A DNA stretch of 22,720 nucleotides from contig DHGT01000024.1 of the NCBI GenBank assembly GCA_002402905.1, positions 1 to 22,720 on the forward strand. The letters are read 5' to 3'. The DNA is from Desulfatitalea sp. UBA4791. Its GTDB lineage: Bacteria; Desulfobacterota; Desulfobacteria; Desulfobacterales; Desulfosarcinaceae. Position numbers and translations under genes: made by a program. The notes under the pieces were generated by a model that saw nothing but the letters and a program-made list of their open reading frames with translations, searched no databases and was not told the origin of the DNA. How positions within the stretch are numbered: position 1 is the first letter of the stretch; every line of letters begins with the position of its first letter. Positions 6,080 through 13,996 of the stretch are shown here, piece by piece.

Positions 6080-7159
6080 ATGGCCCTTGCTCCTCGCATC
6101 CGTCTTCGCTTCGGCCCGAAGCTGTTCCTCAGTCATTTTGTGGCCGTGCTGTTCGTATCCGGCAGCATCGGCACCTTTTTTTATTTCAACGCCATCGAAA
6201 GTTTGATGCAAAGTCTGCGCTCACGCCTTCAAAACAGCGCGGCCCTGTTGAGTCAAAGCATCGACGCGAGAGAGCTGGAGAGCATCCGCACTGCCGCCGA
6301 CATCGAATCGGCGATTTACACCAGCACCCTGGAAAAACTGCGCCGGTTGCGACGCGCCAACCCGGATATCGCATTCCTCTTTATCATGCGCAAGGAGGCC
6401 GACCGCATCACCTTTGTCATCGATTCCGACGAAACCGAAAACCAGGCCTTGCCCGGTCGTGAATACCCCGAGCCACCCGACCTGCTTCAAACCGGATTCC
6501 ACAGCCCCTCGGTGGACGACAAGCCCTACCGGGATGAATGGGGCGTATTTCTGTCAGGGTACGCTCCCCTGCGGAATGGCGAGGGACGCTATCTGGTGGG
6601 CATCGACATGCGGGCCGACGAGGTGGACAACAAGCTCGCCCAGCTCAGGATGACCGGCCTGGTATCGTTGCTGGCCTCCCTGCTCCTGGCGCTGCTGTTT
6701 GCGCTCTATCTGTCGAGGGGATTGGCCTCGCGCATCAACACGTTGATCCGACGCTGTCAGCAGGTGGCCCGGGGATGTTTCAATGAAAAAATGGAGATGC
6801 GCACATTTGACGAATTTGACGATCTCGTGGACGCCTTCAACACCATGGGTGAAGAATTGGAAAAGGCTCGCCGCGATGCCGAACACGCCATGGTTGAATT
6901 GCGTGACGCCCGCGACCACCTGGAGGTGCGCGTTCGTGAGCGGACCCAGGAACTCGAAACGGCCCTTGAAAAGGTGCAGGTCCTCAGCGGGTTGCTGCCC
7001 ATCTGCTGTTCTTGCAAAAAAATCCGCAACGATAAGGGATATTGGCAGCAGGTGGAGCAGTTCGTCTCCATGCACACCGGCGCCCGCTTTTCACACGGCC
7101 TGTGCCCGGAGTGTGCCGCAAAGATGTATAGCGATATCCTGTCGAGAAAAAAAGAGTAG
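6080..7159 (+). CDS. Membrane sensor with periplasmic domain, HAMP, coiled coil and CxxC...CPxC tail
   Basis: This 359-residue protein has a membrane helix at about 15-36, a periplasmic domain to about 190 (probably a Cache/PAS-like sensor fold), a second helix at 191-212, a HAMP domain to about 265, and a coiled coil to about 300. The last 58 residues have the pattern LLPICCSCKKIRNDKGYW...HxxARFSHGLCPEC, with cysteine pairs at 309/312 and 342/345 that could bind zinc or a similar metal. This tail is common at the ends of Desulfobacterota signalling proteins; its function is unknown to me. There is no kinase, methyl-accepting, GGDEF or DNA-binding domain, so the output is unclear. It follows znuB in the same direction but has its own promoter candidate. 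GGGAG precedes the ATG at 6080. Confidence 0.75.
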   Translation: MALAPRIRLRFGPKLFLSHFVAVLFVSGSIGTFFYFNAIESLMQSLRSRLQNSAALLSQSIDARELESIRTAADIESAIYTSTLEKLRRLRRANPDIAFLFIMRKEADRITFVIDSDETENQALPGREYPEPPDLLQTGFHSPSVDDKPYRDEWGVFLSGYAPLRNGEGRYLVGIDMRADEVDNKLAQLRMTGLVSLLASLLLALLFALYLSRGLASRINTLIRRCQQVARGCFNEKMEMRTFDEFDDLVDAFNTMGEELEKARRDAEHAMVELRDARDHLEVRVRERTQELETALEKVQVLSGLLPICCSCKKIRNDKGYWQQVEQFVSMHTGARFSHGLCPECAAKMYSDILSRKKE

Positions 7160-7162
7160 ATA

Positions 7163-7513
7163 TCAACCGATGGTCTTCTTGACGATCCCGAGCACCTTGT
7201 CGGGATCAAAGGGTTTGGCCACAAAAGCGACGGCATCCTTGACGGCGTGATCGCCGTCGATGCCGCTGATCACGATCACCGGCGTATCCCGCAATGCCCT
7301 GTCCTGCCGCAACTTCCGGTAAAATCGCGGTCCCCATTCACCGGGCATCTCAAGGTCCAACGTAATCAAATCCGGCCGTTCGGCGTGCACCAGCTGCAAC
7401 CCTTCCATGCTGCTGCTCGCCGTGCAGGTCACATAACCGTTATCTTCGAACAAGGCTTGCAGATACTTCACGATGACCGGATCGTCATCGATGATCAATA
7501 TTTTCTTCGGCAT
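7163..7513 (-). CDS. Single-domain response regulator (distal end of hmc-tmc cluster)
   Basis: This 116-residue protein is a bare receiver domain. The acidic pocket is Asp9-Asp10-Asp11 (IIDDDP), the phosphorylation site Asp53 (ITLDLEMPG), the switch Ser in VIVISG, and the conserved Lys100 in AKPFDP. There is no output domain, so it probably works by protein contact or as a phosphate relay or sink. I chose the ATG at 7513 (GGGAG nearby) over a start 28 residues upstream, which would overlap tmcA and add non-receiver sequence. It follows tmcA by 17 bases and is the last gene of the minus-strand cluster. Its likely partner is the histidine kinase at 11549-13498. It converges on the sensor gene with only three bases between the stop codons. 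Confidence 0.88.
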   Translation of the reverse strand: MPKKILIIDDDPVIVKYLQALFEDNGYVTCTASSSMEGLQLVHAERPDLITLDLEMPGEWGPRFYRKLRQDRALRDTPVIVISGIDGDHAVKDAVAFVAKPFDPDKVLGIVKKTIG

Positions 7514-7530
7514 CTCTCTTCTCCCAGGCG

Positions 7531-7911
7531 CTAACGCACATGGCACTGTGCACAGGCAATGGGTCCCTTTTCCTGCGCCACATGACACCCCTTGCAATTG
7601 TTATGAAAAGCCTTGCGCAATCCGGGCTTGCTTCCAACGTCCTTGAGTTCGTGGCAATCGGCACACATCTGGTCTTCGGAGGATTCCCCCTCCAACTTCT
7701 GTCCCGATTCATCATAGAGATGATGACACTCGGCACAGTCGTCCAGTCCCGCCATCTCGTTGTGGGCATCGTGCTCGAAAATGGCCGGCGGCCGCTGGGG
7801 CCGGTCGAAGGCGCCGTTGTCGACCAATTCCATGTCCTCCTGACCAAAAGCGGTGCACACCGCCACGGCAATGGAAAGTATGGTCATCCCCCAAAAAAGC
7901 ATTCTGTTCAT
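7531..7911 (-). CDS. tmcA: Periplasmic tetrahaem cytochrome c3, Tmc complex subunit A
   Basis: This 126-residue protein has a signal peptide (about residues 1-23) and four CxxCH haem c sites: CAECH (59), CADCH (83), CKGCH (106) and CAQCH (120). Extra histidines at 47, 50, 64 and 103 can serve as second axial ligands. Size and spacing match class III cytochromes c3; the acidic composition and the neighbours point to the type II form, TmcA. In Desulfovibrio vulgaris TmcA takes electrons from the type I cytochrome c3/hydrogenase pool and passes them to the membrane-bound TmcBCD. It is the last structural gene here, 69 bases after tmcB. The ATG at 7911 has AAGGAA upstream. Confidence 0.9.
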   Translation of the reverse strand: MNRMLFWGMTILSIAVAVCTAFGQEDMELVDNGAFDRPQRPPAIFEHDAHNEMAGLDDCAECHHLYDESGQKLEGESSEDQMCADCHELKDVGSKPGLRKAFHNNCKGCHVAQEKGPIACAQCHVR

Positions 7912-7980
7912 GCGGTCCCATTCCTTCCTTCAACACCCATGTCCAAGGGGGGCGAAACACCCTCGAGACCCGCCGTCCGG

Positions 7981-9324
7981 CTATGGGTTTTCGGGCTTCT
8001 CCATGCACTCGTAGATAATATCGCCGAAGAACTTGATGTCCAGCCCGATCTCATAGTGATGAACGATGTCGTGCAATCCACTGTGGCAGTTGTGGCAGGG
8101 TGCGATCAATGTCTCGGCGCCGCGGCTCTTGGCGTCAAAAAGTTGCTCGGCCTTGACCCGATTACCCGCCATCCGCTTGTTTTTGTAAGGCGGGCCGCAA
8201 TTGATCACGCCGCCGCCCGCCGCGCAGCAGTAATTGTGCTCGCGGTTGGGGTGCATTTCCACCAGCTGCTCGCATATCTGCGACACCACGTACCGGGCCA
8301 TTTCATGCAGCCCGCCGCCGCGTACGACATTGCAGGGGTCGTGGAGGGTGACCGGCTTGTCGTATTTGCGCGCGATGCGGATCCGGCCCGATTTGAGCAG
8401 ATCATGATAGAACTCGATGGCATGAACGATGGGAATCGGCGGCATGGCCCATCCCAACCATCGGTTGCCCATGTCGTAAACGGATCGAAATGCGTGGCCG
8501 CACTCGCCCATCACGATCTTCTTGACCTTGAGGCGCGCGGCGGTTTCGAAATGGGCCCGCTTGACCCGCCCCATGATCTCGTTGTCGCCGCTGAACATGG
8601 CCATGTCGCTGTTGTCCCAGCCCATGCTGGCCGGCATGGTCCAATTCACCCCGGCAGTGTGCATGATCACGGCCGCCTGATAGATCAACTGGGCCTGGAA
8701 CTTGGGTTCCGGCGCGATGACCGAATACATGATGTCGGCGCCTTCCTTTTCAAGGGGAATGCGCAACTCCGGGATCTCCTCGCGTGCCTCGTCTTCCTGC
8801 CACTGCAGGGTATCGATCCACTCGTCGCCCTTGACCCACATCTGGTTCATGGTGGCCGCGTGGCTGTGGGCCGTGTCCTGCAGGTAAAGCGGCGTGACCC
8901 CCAGTTTGTGAATGATCCGGCGCACCATGCTCATCATATAGGCGATATCGATGCCGAAGGGGCAGTATTGGACGCACCGCTTGCACAGGTTGCACTCGGT
9001 ATGGGCGATCTGCGCGGCCCTACGGATAAAAGCGGCATCCACGCGACCTTTGGCCTGAATCATGGGCCAGATCGTCTGCTTGACCTTGCCCACCGGAGAA
9101 AAACGGGGATCTTTGTCATTCGACAAGTAAAAATGGCATGCATCCGAGCAAAGTCCGCAGTGAATGCAAGTTTGGATGTAGGCCTTGAAACGCGCACCTG
9201 TCTCCGCACCCAACACGCTGTTGATCACTGTCTGGATCCGTTCGGGGGTCAACCGGCGCACACCGACTTCGATACCCTCGTCCAGCTCTTCGCTCTTGGT
9301 TGAATCTTTATCCGTCTCGGCCAT
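7981..9324 (-). CDS. tmcB: Tmc complex subunit B, HdrD-like iron-sulfur protein with CCG domains
   Basis: This 447-residue cytoplasmic protein has two N-terminal 4Fe-4S motifs, CIHCGLCSDAC (53-63) and CNLCKRCVQYCP (111-122), then two cysteine-rich CCG domains with blocks GECGHAF, HDPCNV, NYCCAAGGG and APCHNC. CCG domains in heterodisulfide reductase HdrD carry the special 4Fe-4S centre that acts on disulfides, so TmcB is thought to be the cytoplasmic electron exit of Tmc, possibly towards DsrC or another thiol/disulfide carrier. No signal peptide or membrane helix is present. It lies between tmcC (51-base gap) and tmcA. HmcF (15542-16924) is a clear paralogue. The ATG at 9324 lacks a strong ribosome site. 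Confidence 0.9.
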   Translation of the reverse strand: MAETDKDSTKSEELDEGIEVGVRRLTPERIQTVINSVLGAETGARFKAYIQTCIHCGLCSDACHFYLSNDKDPRFSPVGKVKQTIWPMIQAKGRVDAAFIRRAAQIAHTECNLCKRCVQYCPFGIDIAYMMSMVRRIIHKLGVTPLYLQDTAHSHAATMNQMWVKGDEWIDTLQWQEDEAREEIPELRIPLEKEGADIMYSVIAPEPKFQAQLIYQAAVIMHTAGVNWTMPASMGWDNSDMAMFSGDNEIMGRVKRAHFETAARLKVKKIVMGECGHAFRSVYDMGNRWLGWAMPPIPIVHAIEFYHDLLKSGRIRIARKYDKPVTLHDPCNVVRGGGLHEMARYVVSQICEQLVEMHPNREHNYCCAAGGGVINCGPPYKNKRMAGNRVKAEQLFDAKSRGAETLIAPCHNCHSGLHDIVHHYEIGLDIKFFGDIIYECMEKPENP

Positions 9325-9375
9325 TCTTTTTCATGTCCCTATTGAGTTGGGTTACGGTACGACCCGGTTTTCGGA

Positions 9376-10035
9376 TCACCAGTCGCGGGCATGCCGGACA
9401 CCGCCGAATTCAGATCCCATATAAGCCCGTGTCAGCCATCCCAGGAGCATGTGCCCCAAGCGCGTAAACGGCAGAAGGGCCAACATCAATTCGCCGCTGA
9501 ACATATGCAAAATGGTCATCCAGGCCCCCTCGGTCCACTGGTGATAGGCCACAAACCCGGTGAGGAACGGTGCCGCGGTCAGCAGCAAAATCAAATAATC
9601 CGAAGAGTCCGTGACGAAGCGCACCTCCGGTTGGGTCGAGCGCCGCACCGCAAAAAAGACGCAGCAGGCGATGACGATAGCGCACATGATGTCGGCCAGC
9701 ACATCGGGCAAGGCCCACCAGGTCAACCCCCAGGCTTCATCCCAGAGAACGATGTGGGAAAGCAGAAAAATCGGTGTGATCAGCAAAAAGAGGTGAAAAA
9801 CGAATGTCACGACGGTCAGCACCGGCATGGTCCGCCAACGCACCGTACCGAAAGGCGTGAGCCAGTGGACGATCGAACGGAGGCCGTATCGCCAACTCAT
9901 ATAGGATGAAATGAACGGTTCCCGGTTGCGGACCAGTATCAGCAATCGGATCAGGCGATAAAGCAACCCGCCCAGAAAAACGATAAAGGCCGCCCATGCC
10001 AATGGCCCGGCAACAAACTGATATAATGCATGCAT
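9376..10035 (-). CDS. tmcC: Tmc complex subunit C, membrane cytochrome b-like
   Basis: This 219-residue integral membrane protein belongs to the NarI-like (nitrate reductase gamma) cytochrome b family, with about five or six helices. Conserved histidines that may ligate haem b include those in the PFLTGFVAYHQW and RLGHMLL segments; the family block GxLMLALLPFTRLGH is near the C-terminus. It would link periplasmic TmcA with cytoplasmic TmcB and may exchange electrons with menaquinone. It resembles HmcE in the same cluster (both start Y.FV.GPLA and share FLTGF.AYHQ). The ATG at 10035 has GGAGAG about ten bases upstream. It follows tmcD by 69 bases. Confidence 0.9.
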   Translation of the reverse strand: MHALYQFVAGPLAWAAFIVFLGGLLYRLIRLLILVRNREPFISSYMSWRYGLRSIVHWLTPFGTVRWRTMPVLTVVTFVFHLFLLITPIFLLSHIVLWDEAWGLTWWALPDVLADIMCAIVIACCVFFAVRRSTQPEVRFVTDSSDYLILLLTAAPFLTGFVAYHQWTEGAWMTILHMFSGELMLALLPFTRLGHMLLGWLTRAYMGSEFGGVRHARDW

Positions 10036-10104
10036 CGGGATGGCTCTCCATTCATGCTGTGGTCAATTCGGCGTTTATCCTGTCCGAATCCCCTTTGAAA
10101 AGGC

Positions 10105-11367
10105 CTATTCCGCAATCTTGTTAACGGAAATGACACTTCGCCGGTAGATACCCTTATCGAGGCTTCGGATCAACAACCGTGTGTCGTCGGAACTGAAGCA
10201 CGGTTCCCAAACCATGTCGCAGGCAGTGGACCATAGGCGGTCGTTCACCGCAACCGTGTATCGGCCGTCGATCTCCACCTTTGCTGCGACGGCGTTTCCA
10301 TCCGGAGAGAAGACAGGCCGCCACGCCATTTCAAAAGCATGCTGCCAGGCCCGGCCATCGACGACCACATGCCATTTCGCCCCTTCCTTGGCCAAGGCCG
10401 CCACCCGTTGGCCATCAGGGCTGAATGTCAGGTCGGTGACCATGGTGCCGAACGTCAGCGGCCAGGGGGCACCATCCACGGCAACGGTCCAGCGGCCGTA
10501 CTTGGGGGCCACGATGGCGGCCAGGCGGCTGCCATCGGCGTTGAATTGCTGGCGCCAAAGCTGCACGAAGGGCTGCGGCCAGATCGTTCGCCCGTCTTGC
10601 GCCATGACCCATTCTCCCTTGTTTCGCACCGGGGCCACGACGGCGCCACTGGTCGGATGAAAACAAGGCGCCCACACCGTCGAATAAACCTGGGGCCACA
10701 ATTGCCCGTCAACGGCGATGGTGTAATCATATAGATTGAGGCGCACCTCGGCGGCCACATGGCGCTCGTCGGGACTGAACGCCACGTGCCACACATTGAC
10801 AAACATCGGGTCCCAGCTCTTGCCGTCCACGGCCACACTGAACGTGCCCTCCTGGAAGGCGTGCACCTGCCCCGAATCGACCGACCTCACCTGTACCGCC
10901 GCAGCCGTGCTGCGTCCAGACGGACTCAAGGCGAAGTATCCGATATCTGAAAAATCGGATTCCCAGGCCTTGCCGTCGACGGCCATGGCATACCGGCCCG
11001 CCTGCTGAACGGCGACGGCCAGATGGGTGCCATCGGCGCTGGCCATCGGATTCCAGGCATAGTCGTAACCCTCGGACCAGGTCTCTCCGGAAATGGCAAC
11101 CGTCCATTGGCCGCCGTCGGAAATCAAGGCGTAGGGGCGGTTGTCCGGCGTGAATCTCAGGTGCCAGATCTTGTCCGCAGGCGCTTCGGACCAAAGCGTG
11201 CCATTGATGCAAACATTGAACGCTTCGTCGACATGGACGATGGCCGCAACGGATTCACCGTCGGGGCTGGCGTATAGTTCTTCCACCCATTCAAAGCGTT
11301 GGGACCAATCGGAAATATCAATCTCTTTGTGGCCGATATCCCAGTCCCAACTCTGGTTTGAAACCAT
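10105..11367 (-). CDS. tmcD: Tmc complex subunit D, tryptophan-rich beta-propeller-like repeat protein
   Basis: This 420-residue protein is built from about eight or nine repeats of roughly 45 residues with the pattern YTVAVDG..W...F...W...FSPDG..VAA.V. The FSPDG turns resemble WD40/TolB-type propeller blades. I count about 24 tryptophans. It has no signal peptide or membrane helix, so it should be cytoplasmic. The tryptophan-rich TmcD of Desulfovibrio is described as the fourth subunit of the Tmc complex; its role is unknown, perhaps structural. A strong AAGGAGG stands four bases before the ATG at 11367. The 181-base gap upstream holds a weak promoter candidate, so tmcDCBA may be a transcription unit of its own. 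Confidence 0.8.
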   Translation of the reverse strand: MVSNQSWDWDIGHKEIDISDWSQRFEWVEELYASPDGESVAAIVHVDEAFNVCINGTLWSEAPADKIWHLRFTPDNRPYALISDGGQWTVAISGETWSEGYDYAWNPMASADGTHLAVAVQQAGRYAMAVDGKAWESDFSDIGYFALSPSGRSTAAAVQVRSVDSGQVHAFQEGTFSVAVDGKSWDPMFVNVWHVAFSPDERHVAAEVRLNLYDYTIAVDGQLWPQVYSTVWAPCFHPTSGAVVAPVRNKGEWVMAQDGRTIWPQPFVQLWRQQFNADGSRLAAIVAPKYGRWTVAVDGAPWPLTFGTMVTDLTFSPDGQRVAALAKEGAKWHVVVDGRAWQHAFEMAWRPVFSPDGNAVAAKVEIDGRYTVAVNDRLWSTACDMVWEPCFSSDDTRLLIRSLDKGIYRRSVISVNKIAE

Positions 11368-11484
11368 TTGACCTCCTTGCCTGCTTCAAAGAGGGTGGAT
11401 ACACCCGCTGGAAATTGCCGCTGACCTTGTCATCGAAACGGGTGGGTTGAAGGCTGAGCGGCGGTGAACGACGGAATAGGTATT

Positions 11485-11523
11485 GATATTTCCGATAAAA
11501 ATATCGTGACTAGGGTGGATCAA
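11485..11523 (-). promoter_or_regulatory. Weak promoter candidate with AT-rich palindromes upstream of tmcD
   Basis: On the minus strand TTGATC (11523-11518), a 17-bp spacer and TTTTAT (11500-11495) form a weak sigma-70 candidate, four of six matches in each box. Two overlapping palindromes cover the -10 box: CGATA-AAAA-TATCG (11493-11506) and GATATTT/AAATATC (11485-11491 with 11499-11505). The rest of the 181-base gap between the kinase gene and tmcD holds nothing else I could recognise. Confidence 0.3.
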
Positions 11524-11548
11524 CCAGGAATAGAAGTCAAGCCCAAAA

Positions 11549-13498
11549 TCACGCGCCGACGGCGCCATTTTCCGGTCCACGGGCCGGATCGATACCTGCT
11601 GCGGTGATGGGCAGGCGGACCGAAAAGAGCGATCCGACGCCTGGAGTGGAGTCGACTTCGATGCGGCCTTCGTTCTTTTCTAGAATTTGCCGGGTGATGA
11701 ACAGCCCCAGCCCGCTGCCCCCCCGTTTATGGCTGATGAAATGGGGCGTGAAAATGCGTTCTAGGGTATCACGATCCATGCCCTGGCCGTTATCGCTGAC
11801 TTGGAAGATGATCTCCCCGTTCTCGGACCGGACCTGCATGTCGATGGCGTGCCGCTTGCCCGGGGCGGTGTCCGTCAGGCAGGCTTCGAGGGCATTGTCC
11901 AATATGTTGGTGAGAATGGTCTGCAGCATGGCTGGATCCACGCTGGCAGCCGAAAGCTCGTCGGAGACCGCCCAACGCCATCCGATCCCGTGCCGGACGG
12001 CTTTGGGTTCAAACTGTTCGGCAAGCTCGCGTACAAACGAGGCCACATCCACCCGCTGCCATTTCAGGTCCTTCTCTTTGGCATAATAAAGGATATCCAT
12101 CACCAGACTGCGAATGCGGGTGATCATCTGGCGCACCGCGTCCCACCCCTCGCGGATCGCGTCCGAGTCTGCCTTGGCGACCCCGCGATCCACCAGATAC
12201 ATGCTACCCTCCAGGCCGGTCAGCAACCCTTTGATGCCATGGGAGACAGACCCGATCATCAACCCCAAACCGGCGAGCTGCTCCTGCAGCCGTCGGATCT
12301 CAGTCACATCGGTCGACATCTCCATCACATGGGTGATATGACCGGCGCTGTCGCTGATGGACGCGGTCTGCACCAGCATGCGCCGCGTACTTCCGTCGGG
12401 ACCGGCTACGTCGATTTCCACCTGATGGGGCCGACCGTCCTCGAAAGTCCGGGCCACGGGGCAGTCGCCGCAGACCGCTTCTCTTTTGCGATAAACCTCG
12501 TAGCAACGCGCCTGCTCGCGACCGCCGAAATCTTCCCGGAAACGCCGGTTGGCCTCGGCGATGCGGTAGTCCCGATCCTGGACGGTGATGTAGCAGGGGG
12601 CCTCATTGAACAGGAGTTGATAGCGATGGCGGGCCTGCTGCAGTTCGTCCTGGAGGCGCCGGATCTCGGTCACATCAGCGGCGATCTCCACCACCAGCGC
12701 CACCTGGCCTTGGGCATTGCGGATGGGGGCGGTATGGACGATCACGGGGGTTTCCGTGCCGTCCGGAAAGAGGACCGTGGTGCTGACCCGCTGGCCGCGA
12801 CCCGACTTGAACGTGGTCTCGGCCGGAGACGGCTTTTGCGACTTGTATATCTCCCCGCTGGAATGACCTTCCGGCGGGCCCCACTTGGCAATGTAACGCT
12901 GATTGGCCGCCACCACCTTGTAATCGGGAGAATGGATGGAAACAAAACAGGGCAGATCGTTGAAGCAGGCGATGCCGCCGTCCAGATCACCGGCAATGTT
13001 TTGCATGGCCGTGGTCAATCCTTCCAGGGCCTGCCCGACCGCCACCCATCTTTCGGCGGCCACCAACCGGGCCGACTTCTCCTCCACCAGCCTTTCGAGA
13101 TTTTCCGTGTAGTCGCGCAGTTGTCGGCGCATGAGGATTCTATCGTTGGCGCGTTTGAGGGCGATATCCAGCGCATCATCGTTGATCGGTTTGGTGACAA
13201 AATCGGTGGCCTCCAGCTTGAGGCATTTAATGGCCAGCTCCATGTCGCCGTGGCCGGTGAGCATGATCACTTCGGTGTCGGAATCGTCCTGTTTGATCTT
13301 CTGAAGCAATTCAATGCCGTCCATGATCGGCATCTTGATATCGGTGATGACGATCGGTGGACGCTGTTCGCGAAACAGATGCAGCGCCTCTTTACCGTCG
13401 GCTGCCGTGACGACCTCATAACCAAGGTCGGCCAAGGCGATTCCCAGGACCTTGCGAATGCCCTCTTCGTCATCGACAAGCAGCAGTCGTTTATCCAT
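11549..13498 (-). CDS. Hybrid sensor histidine kinase: receiver, two PAS domains, kinase
   Basis: This 649-residue soluble protein starts with a receiver domain (phospho-Asp53 in ITDIKMP, residues 1-120), then a coiled coil (to about 165), PAS 1 (about 180-300), PAS 2 (about 305-415), and a kinase core: phospho-His420 in SVSHGIKG, N-box with Asn531 (LTNILDNALEA), G1 VSDNGQGM near 569 and G2 GGSGLGL at 593-599. PAS 2 carries a cysteine cluster (CYEVYRKREAVCGDCPV), a pattern common in this phylum that may bind a cofactor or sense redox. With no membrane helix it should sense a cytoplasmic cue. The N-terminal receiver suggests it is itself controlled by another kinase. It is 59 bases after the response regulator gene at 13558 and is the likely partner of both receivers in the cluster. 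Confidence 0.9.
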   Translation of the reverse strand: MDKRLLLVDDEEGIRKVLGIALADLGYEVVTAADGKEALHLFREQRPPIVITDIKMPIMDGIELLQKIKQDDSDTEVIMLTGHGDMELAIKCLKLEATDFVTKPINDDALDIALKRANDRILMRRQLRDYTENLERLVEEKSARLVAAERWVAVGQALEGLTTAMQNIAGDLDGGIACFNDLPCFVSIHSPDYKVVAANQRYIAKWGPPEGHSSGEIYKSQKPSPAETTFKSGRGQRVSTTVLFPDGTETPVIVHTAPIRNAQGQVALVVEIAADVTEIRRLQDELQQARHRYQLLFNEAPCYITVQDRDYRIAEANRRFREDFGGREQARCYEVYRKREAVCGDCPVARTFEDGRPHQVEIDVAGPDGSTRRMLVQTASISDSAGHITHVMEMSTDVTEIRRLQEQLAGLGLMIGSVSHGIKGLLTGLEGSMYLVDRGVAKADSDAIREGWDAVRQMITRIRSLVMDILYYAKEKDLKWQRVDVASFVRELAEQFEPKAVRHGIGWRWAVSDELSAASVDPAMLQTILTNILDNALEACLTDTAPGKRHAIDMQVRSENGEIIFQVSDNGQGMDRDTLERIFTPHFISHKRGGSGLGLFITRQILEKNEGRIEVDSTPGVGSLFSVRLPITAAGIDPARGPENGAVGA

Positions 13499-13557
13499 GG
13501 TTCGCTCTCTGGCTTGAATATGCAGGGTTGAATGCTCAATGCGGCTTGGCCGGAAGT

Positions 13558-13974
13558 TTACGACGACCGGCCAAGCACCGTTTGGGCCAGGGCCAGCAGC
13601 GCCTTGGGATCGGGTGGTTTCTCCATGTAAGCTTCAGGGAAGGGAACCGGGTCCCCGGTCTGGGCGTTGAGCATGGCCAGGTAATGGCCAAAGGTCTTTT
13701 CATCCACTGCCGAAAGCATGATGATCGGAATGGCGGCCAAGCGCGCATCGCTCTTCAACGCCTTGTACATGGCCGCCCCGCCCTCGCCCGGCATCATCAC
13801 ATCCAAGATGATCAAATCGGGTCGCAGCGCCTCGGCCCTGGCCAACCCCTGCCGGCCGTCGCGAACGGCCACGGCGTCAAACCCGCTGGTTTCGAACAGC
13901 GTGGTCATAAACAGGCGCATATCCATCTCATCGTCTACGATCAAAACCGTCTGTTTCTTCCCATCTGCGTTCAC
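13558..13974 (-). CDS. Single-domain response regulator, Rrf1-like
   Basis: This 138-residue protein is one receiver domain: acidic pocket Asp14-Asp15 (IVDDEMD), phospho-site Asp58 (IILDVMMPG), switch Ser in MLSAVD, and Lys119 in MEKPPDP. An insertion of about 15 residues after the switch (around FGHYLAMLNAQTGDPVPFPE) makes it longer than a minimal receiver. There is no DNA-binding output. In D. vulgaris the hmc operon ends with a receiver gene (rrf1), so an equivalent role is possible. The start is a GTG at 13974; the nearest purine-rich site (AAGGA) is rather far, so the exact start is uncertain. It lies 22 bases after the universal stress gene and 59 before the kinase. Confidence 0.85.
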   Translation of the reverse strand: MNADGKKQTVLIVDDEMDMRLFMTTLFETSGFDAVAVRDGRQGLARAEALRPDLIILDVMMPGEGGAAMYKALKSDARLAAIPIIMLSAVDEKTFGHYLAMLNAQTGDPVPFPEAYMEKPPDPKALLALAQTVLGRSS

Positions 13975-13996
13975 GGGGCTGCGATGGTCCTTTCGG

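Noticed and set aside
7540..9303. Plus-strand reading frame of 587 codons
   Set aside because: It is a shadow of tmcA and tmcB, both of which have clear haem or iron-sulfur cysteine motifs on the minus strand; the frame is open because of high GC content.
11801..13531. Plus-strand reading frame of 576 codons
   Set aside because: It is antisense to the histidine kinase gene, whose receiver, PAS and kinase motifs are all intact; the translated plus-strand product shows no domain pattern.
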